Below are positions 1 through 12,468 of a DNA stretch of 64,000 nucleotides, in pieces (the stretch's first letter is position 1; every line of letters starts with the position of its first letter). Location: positions 33,355,004-33,419,003 of the forward strand of contig OZ037765.1 of assembly GCA_964035545.1 (NCBI GenBank), written 5' to 3'. The translations under genes were made by a program, and so were the position numbers. The notes beneath the pieces were generated by a model, which was not told the origin of the DNA, ran no database searches, and worked only from the letters and a program-made list of their open reading frames with translations. This DNA comes from Bugula neritina. Taxonomy: Eukaryota; Bryozoa; Gymnolaemata; Cheilostomatida; Bugulidae.

Positions 1-209
1 GAATAGCGGACAACTCTAAATTAGTATTTTCACCATCTATCGAGCCTCAACTCATGATCATATCTATGCATTTTTTCCATAAATTATATACAGCAAAAAT
101 ATTTGAAGCAAGTTTTATAATTAACCTGAATACCCCGTTTTGGTTTAATGGTCAGGCTAAAAAGTGCAAGAAAGAAAAACATTGTGCAGCTAGAGGTGCA
201 CGCTTGCAA

Positions 210-475
<266 letters not shown>

Positions 476-1349
476 AGATAATATGATTTACTTATTACCG
501 TAAGGCATGACAAGAAAAGAAGAAAACCGTAAACTAGTTGCAATGAATAAAGACAAACTTATTTGTTTAGTTTTCCTTCACTTGCCATATAACAAGGAAG
601 CTCTAATATGCAATTTGCTTTTTTTTATCATTTACTTTTTACAAACAGTTGGTAACTATTTGTAGTTTTTTGCTCATGCAAGTGTAAAAATGTTACCAGT
701 GATAATTTCTTTTACAACTTTTTAGTGTAGTTAGTCAACTATTGCAAGAGAAACATTTTTTTAGTTTTCACCTTTCAAAGAAAATGGCCATGTCCTGCGA
801 GCAATATCTAGAAAGAGAAGGTGACACAACTCCATGTTTTTAACCAAATACTAATTAAAAAAAGCTTAACAAGGTGTGGGCAATTCCATTACCATACTTT
901 TAACACTGCTTGTTATCTCTATTTTATTAATATAAACCAATATAAATATTTGTTGTGTAAAAATCCCTTTCTATCTAATTTCCAAAATTTTTACGCTTCA
1001 ATGAGCATAATTGTTTCATATCTCATTTGTTGAAATACTCTATAACATTGTTTCAGTTAATTAAACTTCTGCGGATGACTCATACAGCCATTAATGTATA
1101 TTTTTTAAAAGTAGAAGACAAACTATCATACTGCATTAAAAGAGTTTAAAGTTTGTTTACAAAGCTTAAATGATCAGAGCTTTAGTAACTGGTGTTTAAG
1201 AACAGTAGCGTTTTGAAACACTTGCACGCTGTAATCTGCTGATACGCAGAGAGAGGATCTATTACACCGTGATGAGCATGGGGGGGGGGGAACACACAAA
1301 GAAACTGTAGACTACACAATGTGGTGTCACATGTTGAAGGGTGTCTCAC
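476..1349. other. Non-coding AT-rich DNA
   Basis: No exon, RNA gene or element could be recognised. A short run of G lies at about 1280-1289. If the exon at 1350-1580 is real, this stretch is the start of the following intron. Confidence 0.5.
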
Positions 1350-1580
1350 CTGAAAGTTGATGTCCGAAGATCGAGCAGAGAGAAGACGTGTCTGATGCAG
1401 TCTCCCGTCTGTCACTGCTTGGTGCAGAGCTGTCTTCATCGGCCTTTTGACGACGTGATGCGTTTCCGCACGAAGATTCTGATTACTCTTCTCCACTTCG
1501 AACGCTGTCTGACATCTTCTGCTTCTTGATGTGGACGATGGAGGCAGCAGAAAAGTTGTAGTTGCAGAAGAAGAAGACAT
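1350..1580 (-). CDS. Probable 5' exon of an ankyrin-repeat-like gene (partial)
   Basis: This 231-nt segment is clearly richer in G+C than its surroundings. It is open from an ATG at 1580 to a good donor (CAG|GTGAGA) after 1350, giving 77 codons in phase 0. The first 40 or so residues are Ser/Thr-rich and low-complexity. The end reads like the start of an ankyrin repeat: TALHQAVTDGRL, then a short helix and DINFQ, which resembles the xxLHxAxxxGxxxxxxLLL...DINxx pattern. The rest of the repeats would lie in later exons, to the left on the minus strand, and none is visible before the window edge. No family assignment is made. It could also be a chance open segment, but the composition and the donor argue against that. 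Confidence 0.42.
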
Positions 1581-4500
1581 AGTCTGAGCTGACTGCCCGC
1601 ACAATCCTGATACTCTTGATACTCTTACTCTACTATAATACAGGGGAATAGTCCTTGTACCAAACGGCTCTTATCACATCATAAATCAAACTTTTGCTTG
1701 TCTAAACTTTCACACTGATCATAGTCAAAGGCTATGTTCTTATATTAGGGCGTGCTTGTATGAACAGTACACCGACCCGTCTCAACAAGTCCATACATGG
1801 CAATTAGGCTGTTTTATTAGTTACAGCTTTTATAAGGTTTCTAACCTTTAAAATACAAGTTTGAAATAATGGTAGTGAGTTGAAATTCCTAATAAGAAGA
1901 GAGGATTTGAACAGCATTTCATAATACTGCTTTAGCTGTCACAGCTTGAAGTAGTTTATTCTCAATTGGTTAAGTGTGTTGTTTAATTTATATAGTCTTT
2001 GTTTTAGTCATACAATATAATATAATATATTTATTATATGAAATAAACAACAAGATTAAATAATTTGGTATAACTGTACTAATAATATTATTTTATTATA
2101 AATACTAACATATAATATACATTTTATATCATATGAATATTATATATATAGAATAATGACAATAAAATTTTGATGAGGGATAGACTAAAATTATATTATA
2201 AATTAATTTATATTACGCTGTACCAAACAATATGAAATATAAAAGCTCAACGATGTTCCTTAGACATATTGATATTTCAAAACTGATTGCTTATTGACAC
2301 AGAATTATGACTTAAATTATGCAGTAAACTGACTAAAACATTGAAAAGAAATACATATTTATTGAAACTGCTCTTGAAGCCCAAGTTCGATTCACAACTT
2401 GATGGAAGTAAAAGTAGAAACTGGCTTCACTTGGTGACTGATAGATCTTCTCCAGAGTTAGTCCAAGTAGCTACAAGTCAAGTCAAGTAATCTTTTTTTA
2501 TAGTTGGGTGAATTTTAATTGAGTTGGAATTTCAAGTGAATTCAAGTCAGTGAGTACTTAACTCAAAAGACCCAGGTCTAATTTTGCGTTGACTGCAGTG
2601 ACAAAATCAAAAAAATGAATTGAGAAATTGGTTTAAAAAATTAATTTTAAGCTAATTTTTGTTTTAGCAAGGTATGTTAAAGTTGAGCCTTATTTTAAAC
2701 ATCCCATTAAACTTTAAAATAAAGTAAATTGTGCATGGATATTGAATCTACGTTTTACTATTTATAGCCAGTAAAATATATAAAAAAATAAAATGTATAG
2801 CAAGTAATAAAATCATCGCATTATTACGGTTTACTTTAATGTCAAAGGTTAGCTTTCCACCTTTTCTCATCTTCATAGATTATAATACTCATTTAGCTTA
2901 GTTATAACATAACACCTTGTTGAATATGTAACAAAATACACCAACTTGACACAGTTGTCACATATACTGCAGCACATTGAGAGCAATTTATTTATACAAA
3001 GGTGAGATGACAGAATGGTACATCAATACATTTATATATTGTGTTATATTCAGTCTAATGAGTACACAAACAATCGTTAGTCAAGTATTCATGGCTCATA
3101 ATTTGCAAATGGTTTTGTTTTTCAGTGACAGTTTTTTCAAGTAGCATTAATGTTACAGTTTTCAGCAACTTATTGCTTTATGTTTGTTGCATAAACTAAC
3201 AGCGGTGTGCATTAAAACACTTTTCGAGTGGTTTTATGGTGTTTATGCTGCCTATAGAAATATTATGATATAAAATGAATATGTTTGCACTTGTGTTAAA
3301 GTAGATCAATGGAGAGGTTTATATAGCTGTTTTATCAAGAGCCTGCAAGCACTTGCGAGTACCTTCCTCTTTTATTGTATCTTCAATTAAAAAACTGATA
3401 GCAGACGTATTGCCGTAACAAAGAATGTGTGTGCTTCACAATATACTGCTTTGTGCTCATGTATGTCATGCTTTAAGGAAACTTTCAGTTTAAAAATATT
3501 CATCATTTTTACCCTGCAACGGTAAAATTAAGCAATTAAACAAATTTTTTATCACAAAAATAAACTATCAGGGTTTGAACGTCTTATGGCTTCCTATTAC
3601 TTTTAACAGAGCCTATATTTTGTTTCTATATATATACATGTGTGCGGAGTGTTTCAATATTTATTACTGTAATAATTATATTGAAAATAAAAACAGCGAA
3701 ACACTAAATATTTGCTTTTAAATGGGCAATATATTATGTTATATATTGCCTATGCGCATAAAAAACAAAAATCATTTTGCACTCATCAAAGAATTTGGAT
3801 ATTCTTAGCAGTGATAATTTAATATACATTCTTCAAATAAAAATAATGGGTGACAGTGAATGTAATAAATGTTGGAAATAAAATTAATAAAAAAATAAAT
3901 ATTTATCATACTTTTCAAAACTAGCTTTTTCTTAAATAGTTCAAGTTGAAAGACTGAATATTTATTTGTAAATAATTGATCTAACTGATAGCTCAAACTC
4001 CTCTGAGAACTTGGGTTAACTATTCAATCAGAAAAGAGTGTAAAACTCAATTGTAGAAAGAAAATTAAACCCATTAGCCAATCAACGCTGCTTTGTGAAC
4101 CAATTATTAATATCCGAGTCAACCAAAATAATGTTATTAATTGGAACTGATGAAATAGGAATAAAATTATCGGACTATATTCTAATACATTTCAACTCTA
4201 TGTTCATTTACATTTATACTACTTTCAAGTGGGTCTAGAAGTTTAAATACACGACTCAAGGGAATCACCTATCACAATTTATTTGTTATATAAAAACAAT
4301 GCTATAGTAAGTGAATTTAAACTCAAACCCTCAAAGGCTTCATTAAATTAATACAAAAGTATTCAGAAATTTTATTAAATTCTACCATCTGGCGAAATAA
4401 ACAGGTTTATCAAGTGAACGATCCCGTCAATTACAGCTCACTATGCCCGCTCAAATAAGCATTAACTATTTACCAATATAAATTCTAAACTTAAAACTCA

Positions 4501-6272
4501 CTTCTCATAGATTTTATTATTTATAGCATTTATAACCAAAATAATATCAAACCAGTTACCAAGCTACTGCCAAATTTTTCTTACCCAATGATTTGTAAAA
4601 TGTAAAAGAATTATTAAGCTATTTTAGATAGTTATGAATTCCACATTAAATTATCACAATGAATCTTTTATGGTATATTTTGACTTAGCATGCACTTAGC
4701 TCATTATCTGAAAAATTAACACATGACTTTTGTTATGTGAACAGAAGTTGTCTGAAGTAAAACTAGGATGAGCAGAGAAGATTAAATGCTATTAGATGCG
4801 CCTTTTGTGCTTTATAAGTGACACAAATATTCTTACATAACTTACAAGTCAAAAACTCATTACACGTGAGTAAGTCTTTTATTCACGTCAATTTAAACCT
4901 CTGTATCGCAATCTCCATTCAAGCATTTAAAGCAGATATGATGTCTGAAGTAAACTTATCTACGTTTTTAAGTGAGTGAATTGGTGCATTTATTTTTCTT
5001 GGTTGCTAAATTTTGCTACAAATATAAAAGAACAAACGCCGTGTACCATACTTGCAGTATCTAAAGTAGTGGGTACCTGTTTGCAATCATTAAGATAATA
5101 TTTTGTTTATAGCCTGCTGATATGCAATGAGGTGCTTATCCGCAAGTGTTTATGGTTCACTCCAACGAGTAGTTACACCTTTATCATAATTGATTTCGAG
5201 TGAAGTACACCATAAAACTGTCCGTATGCCAACTGTAAACTGCTGATAGTCTGAAAACCGCCTCTCCACTTTACATTCCTTTACATTGTGACACAACCAC
5301 CACAATGAAATTATTTGTTCAATTACTAAATCTAAATAAAAAACTTGAGCGGGTACTACACTTTTAAAAATTTAAAGCCGACTACACTTACAGGCTCATT
5401 CAAGATGTACATATAAATGGTTTTTTATTTGTTTCATCACAAACTTTCTTGACTTGGTAGAATATTGAGATAAGTAGAGCACATTAAAATGGGAGTAATA
5501 AATTGATCATTTGGAACACAGATGTGCAAAGCTTTCACATTGTATAGGTGAGGTTAATTTAGATGTATATTTATATAAAGGCATTAGCTACCAGGTGTGA
5601 AAGACTCAAATGCAATAATTATATCAATGATGATATACATATACATATTTGTACATATACAAACTGCACTTGTCTGGCATTGAGCTAAGTTGTTGATATT
5701 ACAATGTTTACCGACTTTATTGCTACTTGAGGCATGGCAAATATTATTAAATTTTGATGTTTATACTTATTAAACACCTTAAAACTAACAGCCCATTAGG
5801 GGTAAGTAGATGGTTGAGCACTCTATATACACATCTGCATATCTGCTCTTCTCATTGGCTTTATTAGCTCATTTAGTCGGTTTAACAACAGTTATAAGAA
5901 GCACAGAAATTATACAACAAACTTTAACAATAATTAATGTACACATATACATAAAATTTTATAATTTATAAACTCAAAAATACTCATTTCTTTATAAAAC
6001 TTTTTCCGTAACTTGTCAAGTTTTATAAAAAAAATTAAATAAATACTAACAAATAATAATTTATAACCTAATTAATTGTGCAATTGGCATTGCAAATGTT
6101 TATAGTCATCGGAGGTTACAAAATAAACTCAATTGAATCATTTAATGCTTTTTTAAAGCAATGCTTATATCTCATTGCAAGATTTCTAAAAATCTTGATT
6201 AAAACAAAAATGTTAAATACAAAAAAGATCATAGAATGAAAAAAATTGATGTAAAAACTTAGGAAAACACAG
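1581..6272. other. Long AT-rich intergenic region, no gene seen
   Basis: About 4.7 kb without exon-like composition. It holds scattered AT-rich simple sequence and no recognisable repeat family or RNA gene. The right end, next to the FoxD stop codon, must contain that gene's 3' UTR, but its polyadenylation site was not identified. Confidence 0.55.
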
Positions 6273-8811
6273 TTAACTTGTCCATGAATGTGGAATACCG
6301 GATGGTCCTAGCGGCAGCCCCAATTGATGACGGATTCTCTCAATAGTTGACCAATGAAACGGCAGCATGGGATAACCAGCGGCAGCCACTCTCAGCAGTT
6401 GATTGTCTGTGGCCGGAGTTTGCTGGAGAAAGCTGGTGGATTTCTCCAAGTGACCGTTAATAATATTTTCAATACTAAACTTGGTTGGCTCTGCAACTTT
6501 GCCCTCTTTTAAAAGAGATTTCATTGCACTGTTCTCTCTGACCGGAGATAGTTGTGAGGAGTTACTTTGGGATGAAACGCTAGTCGCTGTTTTGAGATTT
6601 ATAGGTTGCATTCCGAAATGAGGCACCGGGAGTCTGAGCTGGTTTGTCGCAGGTAAGATAAAAGGAGACAAGGGAAAGGTGAAGGTTGGCAGATACTCGG
6701 TATGCTCCGGCTGACGGCTGCCTGTGTAGGAGGAGACAAATCCCTTGACTGGTCGTTTGTAGCGCTTGCGTCGTCTCAAGAAGGATCCATTGTCAAACAT
6801 GTCTTCAGATGCAGGATCTAGAGTCCAGTAGTTGCCTTTCCCTGAAAGAGAAAAGCAAAATAATGAGTTATAACTTGAACAATGCCAACTTAGTCTTATA
6901 AGATCTGGAACTAATATTGAAGGTCAAACTAAACCTGCAAAGTTGATACAAACTAAAGAAAATAATGTTTTATATTGAATAAAGAAAACATTGAGAGTAA
7001 GTAGAGAGTATGCAGACTGTATGTTTAGTTTAGCCGTTGAATTTGTTTGTATATAAAAATATACGCAGCAAAGTAATCCGATAAAATGCCATGGCTATGC
7101 TTTAGCTTCTGTTTTCAGCTCATCATTTGTGTAGCTGATAGCTATTAGATGCAATTGTAAATATCATAAATAACATTATTTATATACACATACACCATAC
7201 CAGTGTTCTGCCATAATAATATTTCTCATAAAATAACATTTTTCATCCACAGAGAAACAGATTTACATCTGCCAAATGCATTTGTATCATAAATATAGGC
7301 TTCTGCCATTGTCTGGCCACATTGTTGCCATTACCGCAACAGCTGTCGTGGTTTGCAGGAAATGCGCTTAAAACATAATTTTTTGATTTCAAGTAAATAT
7401 TTGTAACACTACACATTTTCTGATTGTATGCAACAATTTCAATATTTAAAACTTTAAATTTAGAATTGATGTGGAACAATGAATTTAATTTTACATAATA
7501 AACTTTTGAGATTATACCCAATAGAAAATTAGTCAAATAATTCATTTATTATGAAAAAGCGGTTAAATTTCACTTACCAGGGTTTCCTGGTTCCCGAGGA
7601 ATCTTCACGAAGCAATCATTTAGACTCAAGTTGTGTCGAATAGAGTTCTGCCAGGCTGGGAACTTCTCCCGGTAGTATGGGAAACGCTTCATAATAAACT
7701 CACAGATCCCACTTAGTGTCAGTTTTTTCTCCTTTGACTAAAAATAGGTACATACAGCTGAGTGAGTTTTTGCAGTTGATAACATTAGAAGAAGTTGTTG
7801 TGTTTTGGTAAATTAGGATATAGAGTATAGTTGAACAAATTGTTTTTAGTTAACTGATCCAATAGAAAAAAAATAAGTATATATATGCAACTTTATGACA
7901 ACATAGACAACACATATAATTTGATATAATTAACGAATTAGATTGCAAAAACCCAAAAGTGTTTAGAAATATATTGTAGACATAATATTTATGGTGGAAA
8001 TCTTTAGATTTTAAATTTCTGACCAACATTGGAAAAAAATCTTCTTTTCTAAAAATAACTTCTACTTGTTCAACTAACTACATTTTATAATAACTATAAC
8101 ATTGATAGGCTGATGTTTTTAAGCAAGTAGCAAGTGGTAGGTGAAACATTTTAGTTAGTATTTTTCCGTAAAATTACAAATACACGATGACGATTACCTA
8201 AAAAACCTTTCACTTCAAAATTAGGAACAAGATAATTGAAATAAATTGTGTTTTACAAAATTTGAACTGCTGTTACTATAAAATTTTTATGTTTGCTAGG
8301 CATTCTATAAATTATAAAGGTGAATATAAATACATTTGCAGCTTGTGTTACACAAGAAACTGTTAAAATATTTTTCAAACAATCTCATTCTTGATTATTC
8401 TCAAAAATAGTTTAGATTTACACTTAGAGAAGTTTAAGTGACAAACGTATAAAAAAATTTCAGAGCAGCTCTGAATGCAAGATTCATTTAGGTATCTATT
8501 TTGTGAAAAAAGTTGTTCACAAGAAAACTGAAGACGGTAATTTTATACACGACTGAAATAGACAATACCTGGAGGACGGCCATTGTAATCAGAGCTATGT
8601 AGGAGTACGGAGGTTTCACGTGTTTATTTGTCCGACATTCTTCTTTCACTCTTTCCATTTCCTGTGATGACAAGTTGCAAGACGTATCGTCTATGTCGAT
8701 CTCCATCTCTTTTTCACTTTCAAGCGTAGAATTTAGTTCTTCATCTGTACTGAGTGCGTGCCCAAAGCCTACATCTGCTTTTGCAGACACAACAGATAAA
8801 TTGCTTTCCAT
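6273..8811 (-). CDS. FoxD: FoxD-type forkhead transcription factor (3 exons)
   Basis: Exons are 8569-8811, 7578-7737 and 6273-6841, giving 323 aa from the first in-frame ATG. The forkhead domain begins [13 protein letters not shown] in exon 1, continues through [27 protein letters not shown] and [10 protein letters not shown] in exon 2, and ends with [17 protein letters not shown] and RRRKR in exon 3. The sequence matches the FoxD class best ([36 protein letters not shown] type), not FoxE or FoxN. Exon 3 also has FSIENII, an EH1-like Groucho-recruiting motif typical of FoxD repressors. Two introns cut the forkhead box (after MAVLQ, phase 0; inside GNPGKG, phase 1), which is unexpected for a class that is often intronless. 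The frame stays open up to a good acceptor at 8884-8885 (TTTCAG), so exon 1 may start at 8883 and an upstream exon may exist. The start is therefore uncertain. It probably acts as a nuclear repressor in development. Confidence 0.88.
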
Positions 8812-8883
8812 CGGCTTTGGGTTCGTTACAGAACTTGAGAAATTGAATTTCCTGCTCTGATACGGAACATCATCAATCAAAGA

Positions 8884-11800
8884 CTGAAATTATTTCGCAC
8901 GTCTGCACCAGTATAGATAGGTTATCAATCACACAACGCTTCCATTGGACTGCGGTTAGCTCCGCCCTCCCAGTGATATAATTATAACTGATTTGTTTAC
9001 TAACGGGAGCTTCCTATTATATTAGACTACATTTTGTTTTGCTTATTTTTAATAGCAAAAAATAATGTACACACTTCAATAAAACTCATTTATATTTTTA
9101 AAAATCAGCAGCTGCTGTACTATTATAAGGAGCAGTAATAAAGCTCATTTATGGCTCTGTTTTTGCAAGTTATTTCACCAAACAAGGATATCTACCCGTT
9201 AAATTAACAACCCTATTACCTCAAAAACTTTAAAGCAAACTAACTACTTTAAAGATGTTGCTTGTATATAGACCCATCTGAGTTGCTAACTAATAAAAAC
9301 CTTACACTCATCAATATGTTATCAGAGTTAGAGCAACTCTCTGGGCTGACGTGTTATGTAAACTTAGTCAGCAATCAGTAAAACTAACTGTTAGTTTTGA
9401 CAAGTGATCTGCTGTATTGTTTAATGATTATGTGAGTTTGCAAGACTTGATAGAGAGTATCATAAAGATAGATAGCTAGCATATACACCTGGTATGTAGT
9501 TGTAACACTCCTTGTTATAACTACCACCGAGTGTAGTGCAATGTATGCTATAAATTATAAATTATAATGTAGTGTATATTGCAATGTAATGTGTATAATA
9601 CAATGTGCATTATGATGTGTATTGTAATGTGCACTGCAATGGGTAGAAATAATTTATGTTGAATGCAGTGTATTACAATGTGTATTGTAGAGTACATTAT
9701 AATTTGTATTGTAATGCTGTTCAGCTTACAACTAACTTCGTATGAAACCTAAATGTGGCACTGCAGAAAAACTAATAGTTTGTTAGTTTTATTCTGACAA
9801 ATATACTATCACAATGTCATCACAAGTCTTGAAACTACAAGAGGATCATTTTGAAAATCATTTAGAGTGTTTGATGATATTATGTAGATACTAGTATATT
9901 GACATTCAGCCAATCATATTCCGACTATTATTTCCTTGACCAAGTCAGTTGCTAAAAGAGGTCACTCTTGATCTTTGGTACACTCCACCCCTCCTTCCCA
10001 CTGTAATGTTGACCTTGAACTTTCTGATGTATAGTGACAATTTTACTACAAATAGACATGTATGTGCAGGTTTAACGGTTTCAGATCTAATAACAAGACT
10101 TATTCACAGTTTTCAAATTTGGCATTCTTTGCTCAATTACCTGCAGTAACTGAGAAATTTTAATAGCTTTAGTTATTTAACTGTACTTATGGGTGTGGTT
10201 GAAATAATACTCGTAATGTTATTGTTACATTTTTCAGTTGGAACACAGGCTTTTCCCAAATTCTCTTCAGGCTATGTAAATCCAATATAAGCATAAAGTT
10301 GCTCTATTGTCATGAACCGCTAACTCTAATCCTAGTATTTGTTAGTGTTGAGTATTTTCAAGTATGAAAGATAAAATAAACAGCTTTAGATGGGCTTTCA
10401 TATCAATTTGAGATAATTTTTATATAATTTTATCCATTTTATCACCATTTTATGATTGCAGTTTAATTGCCACATCTACCTGAATGGTACTCAGCACTAA
10501 GGAGAGGGAAGTGAGGGGGAGAAGGGGGGGGGAGAAGTGGGGGAGAGTAGGGGGGTACATGCATGACTCAAGTAACCGCTGCTGTGACAGAAATTTGTCT
10601 TTAACGGACTTCTCTCTCTTTCATCCTGGATTGGCTAATTCTCTGTTGATTTAAAAAAGCAAAGGTCACACCACAGCTGCTGATAAGTTTGAGTGATTTT
10701 TTACTATGTAAACATTAAAAATAGATTTCACTGGTTATGTCATTGACTCAGTTATGGCCTACCACAAATGCAGGGAATTTTCACAAGATTTCAAAGAATA
10801 CAAGGTCAAATGTGTCTCCAGAGATGACCTATAACAAGTCATAAATCTCTTCAACACATTAACAAGAGAATCTTTTCTGTTGTTTCAGCAAGCATCAATA
10901 GCTTCTCCAGATTTATTATATTTATCCACCAGTTACATGGCAACAACATAACTCCGTATCTCAACCAAACCATCAAATGATCACAAACACAAAGGAATAG
11001 CTATCATGTTTTCTATTTTTTTGTGTAAATGATTTGGTTAAAGAGTAAACAGCAATCATCAAACTGAGCACAAATAGGATGCCAATGCACGTATCACTGG
11101 CAGCGATAAGAAGAAAATGTGTTTAACATCTCTCTGATATCTTAGTTTGGCTGACTTTGTGTAAACAATTATCATAAGTGACAAAACACTACTCTGTAAT
11201 AACATAACATTTCAGGCAAAAAATCTCAAAATAATCAACAGACAAAAGTATAGCAGCTGCAAGTTTGTCTGGTAAAGGGTACATAGTACAGACTCATAAT
11301 AATATACAACACTGTGTCAACACACATCAACATAGCTGGCACTCAAAGATATTTTTATCCCATGGAAAGGAATACAAAGTTAAACTTGCTCTCCGTAACT
11401 AAAGGTGCTGACAAACACAAACCTGTGTGTATAGCTATTAACAAGTGAGCCACAATGGGGCCCATCAAGGTGATAATATTAGATTTGCAATTAAAAACTC
11501 CTATCTAAAAGCAGATTACTTTAAACTGTAAAATAGTGCTAGCAAGCAAAATTATGTTGGCTTTGGTGAAATTCAGAAAAGCCAGTGTTTTAGATATTAA
11601 ATATTGCTTTCGCAAGAAGTTATATTCTTATAGTACTTTCATTATCACACCCTAGAGCAGGATTCATATGCAAAGAAATTAAGCTATTTTCTGCTAATGT
11701 ACTTCATTGCGTAAAGCTTTTTTGCTTAAGACTAATTGGACTTCAACTCTCTAGTTAATGAGTGGACAACCCCTTAGGTTGCAACCATCAGTTAGAAAAC

Positions 11801-12468
11801 TAAGCAGTTTATAACTTTCACAGCTGTATAATGAAATTAAAATGATTATCTAGGAATGCATAAAATACATGGAAGTAGTGAGCAAGATAAATTTAGAACT
11901 AAAAAGCAAGTTTCACAATTCAAGAGATAAGTTATATTCCATATAAGTACTGTAAATAACTCTGTGAAGGAATTTGCTTTTATATGAATAAATAGATTAT
12001 CAAGGTAAATGCAATGAAAAAACTTTTAAAAGTCCATGATGTGTCTCAGCAGAAAAACCTCTAAGAAATTAGGTCACTCAAGTTTTTTTCCCAAAGCTGG
12101 TAAATAAACTTTTGCTAAACTGTCTCATTACCAAAAAGCCACATCTTGGCTATAGCAACAGCTTTGGTTTACAAGTTTGGAATAATTCTTAGACTAGATT
12201 CTAGCTGAGCAGATCTGAAAGCAAAACTGTTCACCAAAACAGTAGGTGTATTTCAAGTATTATATTTCAATAAGTCATGATAAATTTACAAGAAAATGAG
12301 CATAAACGAAAAACAAAGAATAAAAATTTAGTTTTTACTTTAACGATGATTACATTAAATTATTTGATACAAAAATGAATAATGCAAGTGGGAGTTGAGA
12401 GATGAAATCTGACTTAGCTGGTTACATAACAGCAGGGGAATCACACCACGCTAATGGCTAAGTTAGTG
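8884..12468. other. Intergenic region between FoxD and ZNG1 genes
   Basis: No coding exon was recognised. It contains a degenerate TGTAATGTG/TGTATTGCAATG repeat at about 9535-9715 and a G-rich purine tract at about 10498-10556. Because FoxD and ZNG1 point the same way, it holds the 5' region of FoxD (possibly an unseen first exon) and the 3' UTR of ZNG1. Confidence 0.5.
10498..10556 (+). repeat. G-rich purine tract with G-quadruplex potential
   Basis: Runs of five to eight G separated by A, GA or AGT repeat along about 55 bp. There are more than four G-runs of at least four bases, which fits the sequence rule for a G-quadruplex. No function is claimed. Confidence 0.7.

Noticed and set aside
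7243-7545. 100-codon frame between FoxD exons 2 and 3
   Set aside because: It lies in FoxD intron 2, has non-coding composition and matches no known family.
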